The notes under the pieces: generated by a model
The model's input: the letters and a program-made list of their open reading frames with translations, nothing else
What the model was told of the DNA's origin: nothing
The model's database searches: none
Shown: positions 57,068 to 64,000 of the stretch, piece by piece
How positions within the stretch are numbered: the first letter of the stretch is position 1
How the letters are laid out: each line of letters opens with the position of its first letter
Source of the DNA: Pseudomonas sp. PIC25
GTDB lineage: Bacteria; Pseudomonadota; Gammaproteobacteria; Pseudomonadales; Pseudomonadaceae
Direction: 5' to 3'
DNA: 64,000 nt
Assembly (NCBI RefSeq): GCF_002286785.1
Contig: NZ_MUJY01000168.1
Coordinates: forward strand, 57,797-121,796
Made by a program: the position numbers and the translations under genes

Positions 57068-58153
57068 TCAATCCAGGCGCTTGCTCACCCGTGTCACGGC
57101 GATGCCCAGCATCGCTACGGTGAACAGCGCCAGGCTGGCCAGCGCCGGCCAGAGTTCGGCGAGCCCGGCGCCGCGCAGCATGATGCCGCGCACCAGACGC
57201 AGGAAGTGCGTCAGCGGCAGTATTTCCGCCAGCCACTGCGCCACCTTCGGCATACCGGCGAAGGGGAACATGAAGCCGGACAGCAGAATCTGCGGCAGGA
57301 AAGTGAAGAACGCCATCTGCATGGCCTGGAACTGGCTGCGCGCCAGGGTGGAAATGAATACTCCCAGCGCCAAGCTGGCGCAGATGAATACCAGTGCCGC
57401 GCTGTAGAGCGCCGCCAGCGAGCCGCGCAGCGGTACGGCGAACAGCAGCTTGCCGAGCAGCAACACCACGGTCACCTGGACCAGCCCGATACCGACGAAG
57501 GGCAATACCTTGCCGAGCGTCAGCTCCCATGGCGATACCGGCGTGGCGATGAGCATTTCCAGGTTGCCGCGTTCGCGCTCGCGGACCAGCGCCATGGCGG
57601 TGAACAGCACCATGGTCATGGTGAGGATCACGCCGATCAGGCCGGGCACCGTGTTTACTGGCGCCAGACGCTGCGGGTTGTACAGGTTGAGCACCTCGAT
57701 GCCGGGAATATCGTTGGCGGCACGGCCGGGCAGGGGAAAGGAGGCCAGTTGCCGTGCCGAGGCTTGTACCACTTGGTCCGAGCCATCCACCACGATCTGC
57801 AGGGCCGGGCGGTCGCCGCGCTCCAGGCGCGTCTCGAAGTCTTCCGGCAGCACCAGGGCGGCGCTGATCTTGCCGGCGCGCAGCAGGTTGTCCACCTCCT
57901 GCGGCGTGCTCAGCCGATAACGCAGGTCGAGCACCTGGGTAGCGCCGATCTCCGCCACCAGTTCGCGAGAGCGGGCAGTATTGGCCTGATCCAGTACGGC
58001 CGCTTCGAGTCCGCGTACGTCCAGGTTGATGGCGTAGCCGAACAAAATCAGCTGCATGGTCGGAATGCCGACGATCATGGCGAAGGTCAGCCGGTCGCGG
58101 CGTAGCTGGCGCAACTCCTTGAGCACGATGGAGCCCAGCCGGCGCAGGTTCAT
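57068..58153 (-). CDS. ABC-2 type transporter permease (YbhS/YbhR-like)
   Basis: Inner-membrane permease of 361 residues, ABC2_membrane_3 type. One N-terminal helix (about 22-42) is followed by a large extracytoplasmic domain (about 45-170) and five C-terminal helices from about 175. The ALVRERERGNLEMLIATPVSPWELTLGK coupling segment of the family follows the first of these. It is the last gene of the tetR-hlyD-ATPase-permease operon, and its start overlaps the ATPase stop (ATGA). One permease gene suggests a homodimer, unlike E. coli YbhS+YbhR. Probable role: drug or envelope-stress export; substrate unknown. Confidence 0.88.
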   Translation of the reverse strand: MNLRRLGSIVLKELRQLRRDRLTFAMIVGIPTMQLILFGYAINLDVRGLEAAVLDQANTARSRELVAEIGATQVLDLRYRLSTPQEVDNLLRAGKISAALVLPEDFETRLERGDRPALQIVVDGSDQVVQASARQLASFPLPGRAANDIPGIEVLNLYNPQRLAPVNTVPGLIGVILTMTMVLFTAMALVRERERGNLEMLIATPVSPWELTLGKVLPFVGIGLVQVTVVLLLGKLLFAVPLRGSLAALYSAALVFICASLALGVFISTLARSQFQAMQMAFFTFLPQILLSGFMFPFAGMPKVAQWLAEILPLTHFLRLVRGIMLRGAGLAELWPALASLALFTVAMLGIAVTRVSKRLD

Positions 58154-59097
58154 CGTGCATTCTCCTGGCGAGTCGGCTGACGACGGGTAGCAGTGACGAA
58201 CACGTCCTCCAGGTTCGGCGCGGTTTTGCCGACTTCGGCGTCGATGCCGGCCTCATGCAGCCGGGTACTGATATCGCTGGCGCTTTGCCCTTCTTCCACC
58301 AGCACGCGCAGCGAGGCGCCGATCTGCGCCAGGGCGAGGATGCCTTCGCCGCCTTGCAGCGTGCGCTGGGCCTGACGGGGCTGCTCGCATTCCACCAGCA
58401 GGGACGTGCCTGGCAACTGGGCGAGCAATTCCTCCGGGCTGCCATCGGCAGCCAGCCGGCCCTCGTCGAGAATGCCCAGACGGGTGCAGCGTTCGGCCTC
58501 GTCCATGTAGTGGGTGGAAACCAGCAGGGTGGTGCCGGCCTCGGCTAGCTCGAACAGGGAGTCCCAGAAGTCCCGGCGCGATTGCGGGTCCACTGCGCTG
58601 GTCGGCTCGTCGAGAAACAGCAGGTCCGGTTTGTGCAGCACCGCGCCGGCCAGGGCCAGGCGCTGCTTCTGGCCGCCGCTGAGGGTACCGGCCAATTGCC
58701 GGCGGCGGTCGTCCAGGTGGTACAGCATCAGCAGCTCGTCGATGCGCTGGCGGGCCTCGCGCCTGGGCAGGCCGTGCACGGCGGCGAGGAAGTCAAGGTT
58801 CTCGCCGACGCTCAGGTCATCGTAGAGGGAGAATTTCTGCGTCATGTAGCCGATGCGCCGCTTCAGCGCTTCGGCGTCCTGGGGAATCCGGCAGCCCAGC
58901 ACGTCGATCTCGCCAGCGCTGGGCGAGAGCAGGCCGCAGAGCATGCGGATGGTGGTGGATTTGCCGGAGCCGTTGGGGCCGAGGAAGCCGAACACCTCGG
59001 CGCGGCGGACGTCGAGGTCAAGGGTGTCCACCGCGGTGAAGTCGCCGAAGCGCTTGGTCAGGCCGCGGGCCCGGATGACCGTCTCAGCGCCGTTCAT
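58150..59097 (-). CDS. ABC transporter ATP-binding protein (YbhF-like)
   Basis: ATPase of 315 residues driving the adjacent permease. Walker A GPNGSGKST is at 40-48, the Q-loop at TQKFSLYDDLS, the ABC signature LSGGQ at 139-143, Walker B LLFLDEP at 159-165, and the switch His in VSTHYMDEAERC. A C-terminal regulatory region follows from about 220. It has one nucleotide-binding domain, about half the size of YbhF (two domains), so it should act as a homodimer. It overlaps the membrane-fusion gene by 14 bases and the permease by 4. Confidence 0.92.
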   Translation of the reverse strand: MNGAETVIRARGLTKRFGDFTAVDTLDLDVRRAEVFGFLGPNGSGKSTTIRMLCGLLSPSAGEIDVLGCRIPQDAEALKRRIGYMTQKFSLYDDLSVGENLDFLAAVHGLPRREARQRIDELLMLYHLDDRRRQLAGTLSGGQKQRLALAGAVLHKPDLLFLDEPTSAVDPQSRRDFWDSLFELAEAGTTLLVSTHYMDEAERCTRLGILDEGRLAADGSPEELLAQLPGTSLLVECEQPRQAQRTLQGGEGILALAQIGASLRVLVEEGQSASDISTRLHEAGIDAEVGKTAPNLEDVFVTATRRQPTRQENAR

Positions 59098-60049
59098 CGT
59101 TCACCCGTTGTGCCCGCAGCGGTAGACCGGCCGGCAGCTCGCGGGCCTTTTCGCCTTGCAACAACAGTTCGGCCCGGTAGGTCAGGCGGCTGGCATCGTC
59201 GCCGACCAGCGCGTAGTAGGGGGTAAAGCTGGCTTCGCTGGCGATGCTGCGAACGCTGGCGTCGAACGGTTGCTCGATGCCCTCCACGCTGACCTGCACG
59301 TGATCGCCGATGGCCAGCCCGCTGCGCTGCGACGCCGGCACGAAGACCCGCGCATAGGGCGCCTCACCGACCAACAGGCTGACCAGCGTGGCGCCTTGCG
59401 GCGGCTGGTCGCCGGGCTTGAAGGGCAGGGCATCGACCCGGCCGGCGCGTGGGGCGCGCAGGTCGAGCCGCTCGCGATCCAACTGGCGGCGTGCCAGGGT
59501 GGCGCGGGCAGCGTCGAGCGCGGCGCTGGCCTGTTCGATCTGTTCCGGGCGGGTGCCGTTGGTCAGCTCGCTCAGTTGAGCGGCTGCCCTGTCCCGTTCG
59601 GCCCGTGCCTGGTCGCGGCTGGCGCGTGCACGGTCCAGCTCTGCCATTGCCACCTGTTTGCGCGCGTACAACGCGGCGATACGCCGGTGGTTGCGCTCGG
59701 CTTCGTCCAGCGCGGCGCGGCTTCGGGTCAACTGGGCGCGTGCCGCCTCGATATTCTCTTCCCGCGCCCCGTTGCTCAGCTCTGCCAGCCGCGCCGCAGC
59801 CTGCTCCATTTCGGCCTGCGCCTGTGCCACCGCGGCATCCAGGCGGCGCGGGTCGAGCTGCAGCAGCAGGGTGCCGGCTTCGACCTGGTCGCCTTCGGCC
59901 ACGGTCCAGCGCAGCACCGGTTCGGACGTTTCTGCGGGAATGGCCACCCGGTCCCATTCCAGGGTGCCGGCCAGCTCCGAAGGTGCCTGCCGGTCACAGG
60001 CACCGAGGAGCAGGACGAGCAGGCAGGCCAGTCGGCGATCAGGGCGCAT
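59084..60049 (-). CDS. HlyD-family membrane fusion lipoprotein (YbhG-like)
   Basis: Periplasmic adaptor of 321 residues. A lipoprotein signal ends in LGAC with Cys18 as the acylation site, so it is likely tethered to a membrane by lipid. A biotinyl-lipoyl half-motif (about 48-70), a long alpha-helical hairpin (about 72-195, Ala/Glu/Arg-rich coiled coil) and a beta-barrel part follow. It links the ABC pump to an outer-membrane channel, probably TolC/OprM-like and encoded elsewhere. Its start lies within the end of the TetR gene (overlap of 11 bases), and its stop within the ATPase gene. Confidence 0.88.
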   Translation of the reverse strand: MRPDRRLACLLVLLLGACDRQAPSELAGTLEWDRVAIPAETSEPVLRWTVAEGDQVEAGTLLLQLDPRRLDAAVAQAQAEMEQAAARLAELSNGAREENIEAARAQLTRSRAALDEAERNHRRIAALYARKQVAMAELDRARASRDQARAERDRAAAQLSELTNGTRPEQIEQASAALDAARATLARRQLDRERLDLRAPRAGRVDALPFKPGDQPPQGATLVSLLVGEAPYARVFVPASQRSGLAIGDHVQVSVEGIEQPFDASVRSIASEASFTPYYALVGDDASRLTYRAELLLQGEKARELPAGLPLRAQRVNDERR

Positions 60050-60680
60050 GGTGCATCTCCAGGCCGCGTTCGAGCAGTACGAGGGTGTGGCGGACCAGGG
60101 CCTCGTCGTCCAGCTCGGGGGCGGGGAACAGGCCGCGCCAGATGGGCGCGGCGGCGTAGGGGAATAGGGTCAGCCCGATCAGCGAGACGCCCAGCAGGCG
60201 CGGGTCGAGGTCGGGGTTCAGGGCGCCTCGGCGCTGGGCGGCGGCGAAGCGTTCGGCCAGCGGCCGGGGGATCAGCGGGGCGACGCGATCGACTAGTAGC
60301 GGACGCAGCAGGCCGCCTTCGCAGAGCACTTCGCGGACCCATAACGGCGGAAGCCAGGGGTGGGTGGCCACCAGCTCGCGCATGCCGAGGACGAACGCAC
60401 GTACCAGCGCAGCGGGTTCGTCGCCGGCTTGGCTCAGCGCCTGGGCGAGCTGGAGGAGGGTGGGAAACAGGCGTTCCTCGATGACTGCCTGGAGCAGTTT
60501 GTCCTTGTTGCCGAAGTAGTAGTTCACCAGGGCCGGTGTCACCCCGGCCCGGGTGGCAATGTGGCGCAGGCTGCTGGCGGCGATGCCCGATTGGGAGAAG
60601 GCTGCCAGGGCGGTATCCAGCAGGCGTTCGCGTTGTTGGGGTTCGCCGACGGGGCGGCCAGGAGTACGTGGTGTGTTCAT
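60039..60680 (-). CDS. TetR-family regulator (CecR/YbiH-like)
   Basis: Transcriptional repressor of 213 residues. The N-terminal helix-turn-helix covers about 19-66, with IATRAGVTPALVNYYFGNKDKLL as recognition region; the C-terminal part (about 80-205) is the ligand-binding all-helical domain. It is the first gene of the exporter operon, like cecR in the E. coli cecR-ybhGFSR operon, so it probably represses its own operon until a ligand binds. A perfect 7-2-7 palindrome sits 9 bases before its ATG and is a strong operator candidate. Confidence 0.9.
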   Translation of the reverse strand: MNTPRTPGRPVGEPQQRERLLDTALAAFSQSGIAASSLRHIATRAGVTPALVNYYFGNKDKLLQAVIEERLFPTLLQLAQALSQAGDEPAALVRAFVLGMRELVATHPWLPPLWVREVLCEGGLLRPLLVDRVAPLIPRPLAERFAAAQRRGALNPDLDPRLLGVSLIGLTLFPYAAAPIWRGLFPAPELDDEALVRHTLVLLERGLEMHHAP

Positions 60681-60689
60681 GGTGATTAT

Positions 60690-60705
60690 TTAAATAGATA
60701 TTTAA
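60690..60705. promoter_or_regulatory. Candidate TetR operator, perfect palindrome TTAAATA-GA-TATTTAA
   Basis: An exact inverted repeat (60690-60696 with 60699-60705) lies in the divergent gap between tetR and the FUSC efflux gene, within an AT-rich island in GC-rich DNA. Its distance to the tetR start (9 bases) fits an autorepressor site. It might also influence the divergent efflux operon, whose start is 138 bases away. Confidence 0.7.
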
Positions 60706-60843
60706 TTAATTGCAAATCTGTCTTTTCAGGCAAGATTTCTAGCGATATAGTTAGCTGGCTAATAATTAGGCTGCGCTGAACGTTACCCACCGTTGGCTCT
60801 CCGTTTCCGTTGTCTATCCCTTTGTCATCCGAAGGTACCTTGC

Positions 60844-62832
60844 GTGCGCGATACCTTGCAGGCAGTGCTGGCGCCGAGTTCGCTGGCGCTGCAATTCGCC
60901 GTCAAGACGCTCCTGGGCGCCGGCCTGGCGCTCTGGTGCGCCTTGCGCTTCGATCTGGAGCAGCCGCAGTGGGCATTGATGACCGCCCTTATCGTTGCCC
61001 AGCCGCTGTCCGGCATGGTGGTGCAGAAGGGCTTGGCGCGCTTGCTCGGAACCCTGGTCGGCACCGTCATGGCGGTGGTCTGCATGGCCTTGTCCGTCCA
61101 GGCGCCGGGGCTGTTCCTGCTGGCCCTGGCGACTTGGCTGGGCCTGTGTACGGCGGCTTCGACCCTGCTGCGCAGCGCCTGGTCCTACGCCTTCGTCCTG
61201 GCCGGCTACACGGTAGCAATCATCGCCTTGCCGGCCCTGAGCCAGCCGCTGCTGGTGTTCGATCATGCGGTAGCGCGCTGTACGGAAATCTGCCTCGGCA
61301 TTTTCTGCGCCACGGCGGTGAGCGCGGTGCTCTGGCCGCAGCGGGTCGAGCGCCAATTGGTGCAGCAGGCGCGCGCCGCCTGGCAATCCGGCCTCGACAC
61401 CGCCCGGGCGACACTCAGCGGAAGGGCGGAAGTGCGCCAGGGCCTGTTGCAGATGCTCGGGCGCATCGTCGCGGTGGATGCCCAGCGCGAGCATGCGTGG
61501 TTCGAGGGTGTGCGAGGCCGCCAGCGCGCCCGCGCCATGCGTGGGTTGAGTCGGGCCTTGCTGAGCCTGTTGCGTATTGCCCGGGCCGTGGCGCGGCAGT
61601 GGGCGATGCTGGATGAGCATGATGCCGAGACCCTGGCGCCCTGGCTGAGCGAGGTGGAGGTCGCCCTTGGCAGCGCCGACGAGGCCGAGTTGCTGGCCTT
61701 GCGCGAGCGGTTGCAAGCGGCGGCCCGCGATCAGGCTGTCGGGGCGGCGCCGCAGTATTGCCTGGGGCGCCTGGCGGTGCTGCTGCTCTATGCGACCGAG
61801 GCCGGGCGTGCCTTGGCGGCGGTGGAGCAGGGCCGGCTGACGGAGCGTGCGACGGGGGCGCTGTCCAGCCACCGGGATTACGCGCTGGCGCTGGTCTATG
61901 GGCTACGCAGCGGCTTGGCGTTCCTGGCGCTGTCGGCGTTCTGGCTGGCGACTGCCTGGAGTTCGGCCAGCGGTGCGATGATTCTCGCCGCGGTGGTCTG
62001 CAGCCTGTTCGCCAGTCGGGAGAACGCGGTGCAGATCGGCTTCAGTTTCATCCGCGGAATCGCCCTGGCGATTCCCGTCGCGTTCTTCGTCGGCCAGTTG
62101 CTGCTGCCGCAGTGGAGCGGTTTCCCATTGCTCTGCCTGGCGCTCGGCGTGCCGTTGTTCTTCGGCGCGCTGTGCATGGCCAAGCCGGCCATCGGCGCGA
62201 CCGCCACCTCGTTCTGCCTGCATTTCATCGTGCTGGTAGGTCCGCAGAACGGCATGCGCTTCGATGTCGCCTTCTTCGCCAACGAGGCGCTGGGGATGCT
62301 GGTGGGAGTGGGCTGTGCGGTGCTGGCGTTCCGCCTGATCGGCTTGCGCAATCCGCACTGGCATGGTCGCCGTCTGTTGCGTGCCACCCTTGGCGATCTC
62401 GGGCGCCTGAGTCAGCGGGCTCTCGCCGGGGCGGATACCTGGTTCGCTGGGCGCATGGCCGACCGCTTGCTGCAACTGGCCCGGCATTACCCAGCCCTCC
62501 CCGAAGGGGCGCGCAGCCGCTGGGATGACGGTCTGCTCGGGCTCGATCTGGGGGACGAACTATTGCACTTGCGTTTCACCCTGGCTGCTGCCGGTCTGCT
62601 CGAGGGAGAGGCTCAGCGCCGTTATTTCCAGGCACTCGAGCGGGTCTTCCAGCAGGGCCCGGCAGGTGCCCGGATGGATGCCCTCGATGCGCCCGGCGCC
62701 GCGCTGCTGGAAACCCTGAGGACCGTGCCCGACAACGATGCCGGACGCCTGGCGGAAGGCGCCGTCCTGCAACTGCAACACAGCTGGCGGCAGTGGTGTC
62801 GCCGGCGGGAGGACATCGATGGGCTTGCGTGA
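60844..62832 (+). CDS. FUSC family efflux protein (AaeB-like)
   Basis: Inner-membrane transporter of 662 residues with the two-repeat FUSC architecture: six N-terminal helices (about 15-165), a cytoplasmic helical region (about 170-335), a second helix set (about 345-500) and a cytosolic tail. The first repeat has WALMTALIVAQPLSGMVVQKGLAR, typical of aromatic-acid exporters such as AaeB. A GTG at 60844 with GAAGG nine bases upstream is chosen; a TTG 17 codons earlier is unlikely. It forms an operon with a DUF1656 protein and a membrane-fusion protein. The substrate is not known; hydroxylated aromatic acids are a guess from the family. Confidence 0.88.
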   Translation: MRDTLQAVLAPSSLALQFAVKTLLGAGLALWCALRFDLEQPQWALMTALIVAQPLSGMVVQKGLARLLGTLVGTVMAVVCMALSVQAPGLFLLALATWLGLCTAASTLLRSAWSYAFVLAGYTVAIIALPALSQPLLVFDHAVARCTEICLGIFCATAVSAVLWPQRVERQLVQQARAAWQSGLDTARATLSGRAEVRQGLLQMLGRIVAVDAQREHAWFEGVRGRQRARAMRGLSRALLSLLRIARAVARQWAMLDEHDAETLAPWLSEVEVALGSADEAELLALRERLQAAARDQAVGAAPQYCLGRLAVLLLYATEAGRALAAVEQGRLTERATGALSSHRDYALALVYGLRSGLAFLALSAFWLATAWSSASGAMILAAVVCSLFASRENAVQIGFSFIRGIALAIPVAFFVGQLLLPQWSGFPLLCLALGVPLFFGALCMAKPAIGATATSFCLHFIVLVGPQNGMRFDVAFFANEALGMLVGVGCAVLAFRLIGLRNPHWHGRRLLRATLGDLGRLSQRALAGADTWFAGRMADRLLQLARHYPALPEGARSRWDDGLLGLDLGDELLHLRFTLAAAGLLEGEAQRRYFQALERVFQQGPAGARMDALDAPGAALLETLRTVPDNDAGRLAEGAVLQLQHSWRQWCRRREDIDGLA

Positions 62833-63025
62833 ATGGTCGCTGGGCGGCGTGTTGCTCAGCCCGTTTCTGCTCTATGCGCTGCTGGCGCTGCTCGCCACCG
62901 GGCTGTTGCGCCTGGTCCTGCAGCGGACGCCGCTGGGGCGCTGGATCTGGCATGAGGCGCTGTTCGACTGTGCTCTGTTCGTCTGCGTGCTGGCGGCGGT
63001 GGCCGCGGTGCTGGACCGTTTTTGA
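62819..63025 (+). CDS. DUF1656 small membrane protein (AaeX-like)
   Basis: Protein of 68 residues with two predicted transmembrane helices (about 12-33 and 46-66) and the family motif REWSLGGVLLSPFLLYALLA. Such proteins accompany AaeA/AaeB efflux pairs; their role is unclear. The start overlaps the FUSC gene end by 14 bases, and the fusion-protein gene follows 11 bases after its stop. Confidence 0.87.
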   Translation: MGLREWSLGGVLLSPFLLYALLALLATGLLRLVLQRTPLGRWIWHEALFDCALFVCVLAAVAAVLDRF

Positions 63026-63036
63026 AGGAGGATTTC

Positions 63037-63912
63037 ATGCGTAACGCCGGGCGTATCGCCATCACCCTTTGCCTGGCCGGGCTGGCCATCCTGGCCGGCT
63101 ACTGGCTGTGGCAGCACTACATGCTGTCGCCGTGGACGCGGGACGCACGGGTCCGTGCCGATGTGGTGACCATCGCGCCGGACGTGTCCGGCTGGGTAGT
63201 GGACCTGAAGGTCCGTGATAACCAGCGGGTCGAGGCCGGCCAGGTGTTGTTCCACATCGACCGTGAACGTTACCAGGCCGCCGTGGACAAGGCTCGCGCA
63301 GTGGCCGAGACACGTCGGCAGCAGATGCGGCTGCGTGAGCACGAGGCGTCGCGGCGTTCCCATCTCGGGCCGCAGGCGATCAGCGCCGAGTTGAAGGAAA
63401 ACGCCCAGATCAATGCCGATATCGCCCGGGGCGAATACCGCGAGGCCATGGCCGACGTGAGCGTGGCCGAACTGAACCTGTCACGCAGCGAGGTACGCGC
63501 TCCGCGCGCCGGGCAGGTCACCAACCTGCGCCTGGCCCAGGGCAATTATGTACAGGCCGGCCAGCCGGTGATGGCGCTGGTGGATGACGCTTCCTTCTAT
63601 ATCCAGGCCTATTTCGAAGAGACCAAGTTGCCGCGCATCCGCCTCGGTGCGCCTGTGAAGGTGTGGCTGATGGGCGCTGGGCAGGCGCTGGACGGTACGG
63701 TTGAAAGCATCAGTCGCGGCATTACGGACCGCAACGCCAGCCCCGATGCGCAGTTGCTGGCGAATGTCGAGCCGACCTTCAATTGGGTGCGCCTGGCCCA
63801 GCGGATTCCGGTGCGGATCCAATTGAATCGGGTGCCCGGCGATGTATTGCTCAGCGCCGGGATGACGGCCAGTGTGCAGGTGGTGTCGGACAATGCGTCC
63901 GCGGGCGAATGA
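63037..63912 (+). CDS. HlyD/EmrA-type membrane fusion protein (AaeA-like)
   Basis: Periplasmic adaptor of 291 residues for the FUSC pump. One N-terminal transmembrane helix (about 7-27), then a lipoyl half-motif VTIAPDVSGWVVDLKVRDNQ, a short helical hairpin (about 75-140), the second lipoyl half RAPRAGQVTNLRLAQGNYV, and a beta-barrel with FEETKLPRIRLG. An almost ideal GAAGGAGG site is 6 bases before the ATG. The set FUSC, DUF1656 and HlyD makes a complete AaeBXA-type system. It ends shortly before the window edge. Confidence 0.9.
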   Translation: MRNAGRIAITLCLAGLAILAGYWLWQHYMLSPWTRDARVRADVVTIAPDVSGWVVDLKVRDNQRVEAGQVLFHIDRERYQAAVDKARAVAETRRQQMRLREHEASRRSHLGPQAISAELKENAQINADIARGEYREAMADVSVAELNLSRSEVRAPRAGQVTNLRLAQGNYVQAGQPVMALVDDASFYIQAYFEETKLPRIRLGAPVKVWLMGAGQALDGTVESISRGITDRNASPDAQLLANVEPTFNWVRLAQRIPVRIQLNRVPGDVLLSAGMTASVQVVSDNASAGE

Positions 63913-63985
63913 ATTGGCTATGTCTGCGTTAAGTGTTGCTAGCTCCTAAACTTACTGTACGGCGTCCCCTTTCTGGAGGTCTGTC

Positions 63986-64000
63986 ATGCGTGCAACAGAG
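63986..64000 (+). CDS. Start of an unidentified gene cut by the window edge
   Basis: An ATG with GGAGG seven bases upstream opens the reading frame Met-Arg-Ala-Thr-Glu up to the last base. The ribosome site makes a true start likely, but five residues do not allow any assignment. Confidence 0.45.

Overview
The window is a 64 kb piece of a high-GC Pseudomonas chromosome. Gene order and protein sequences point to the P. aeruginosa group or a close relative: rluB, ubiG-mupP, gyrA-serC-pheA-hisC-tyrA::aroA-cmk-rpsA-ihfB-lapAB-wzz, then an O-antigen locus closed by wbpL-wbpM-comEA, then rapA-alkB. The fused tyrA::aroA gene, mupP and wbpM are typical Pseudomonas features. Both ends are cut: rluB lacks its start at the left, and a new reading frame is just beginning at the right edge.

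Region 1 (1-19.1 kb) is conserved housekeeping. It holds rluB, a GGDEF protein, a minus-strand run mtaD-like/ubiG/mupP/yciK, a divergent mtnA, gyrA, and a tightly packed aromatic amino acid and histidine operon running into cmk, rpsA and ihfB. lapA and lapB follow.

Region 2 (20.3-49.6 kb) is the lipopolysaccharide O-antigen locus. It starts with two tandem wzz chain-length genes, a beta-CASP metallo-hydrolase and an RfaH homologue. A perfect ops element lies about 90 bases after rfaH and just before the flippase gene, so the cluster appears to encode its own antiterminator next to its target. A pseudaminic-acid type nonulosonate pathway follows (pseB, pseC, pseG, pseH, pseI). In the pseF position is an SpsF-type cytidylyltransferase fused to an intact aldo/keto reductase, plus a short-chain dehydrogenase; both are in visibly AT-richer DNA. 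Next come a candidate nonulosonate transferase and a Wzy-like polymerase in very AT-rich DNA whose edges fall inside the neighbouring genes. Then come a DUF1972 rhamnosyltransferase, dTDP-L-rhamnose genes (rfbB, A, C, D, split by an antisense acyltransferase gene), a polyprenyl-phosphate hexose-1-phosphate transferase, and a second Wzy_C/WaaL-type membrane protein. The conserved wbpV-like/wbpL/wbpM module ends the locus. A reasonable model is a short repeat with a hexose primer, L-rhamnose and a modified nonulosonate, flipped by Wzx and polymerised by Wzy with two Wzz proteins.

Region 3 (49.6-64 kb) holds comEA-like, a sensory diguanylate cyclase, rapA, a small conserved protein, an AlkB-like dioxygenase with a 53-residue partner gene, REP repeats, and a 38-residue CcoM-like cytochrome oxidase subunit behind two ANR boxes. 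It ends with a TetR-controlled ABC exporter operon (tetR-hlyD-ATPase-permease) facing an AaeB/AaeX/AaeA-like efflux operon.

I saw no tRNA, rRNA, CRISPR array, transposase or prophage genes.
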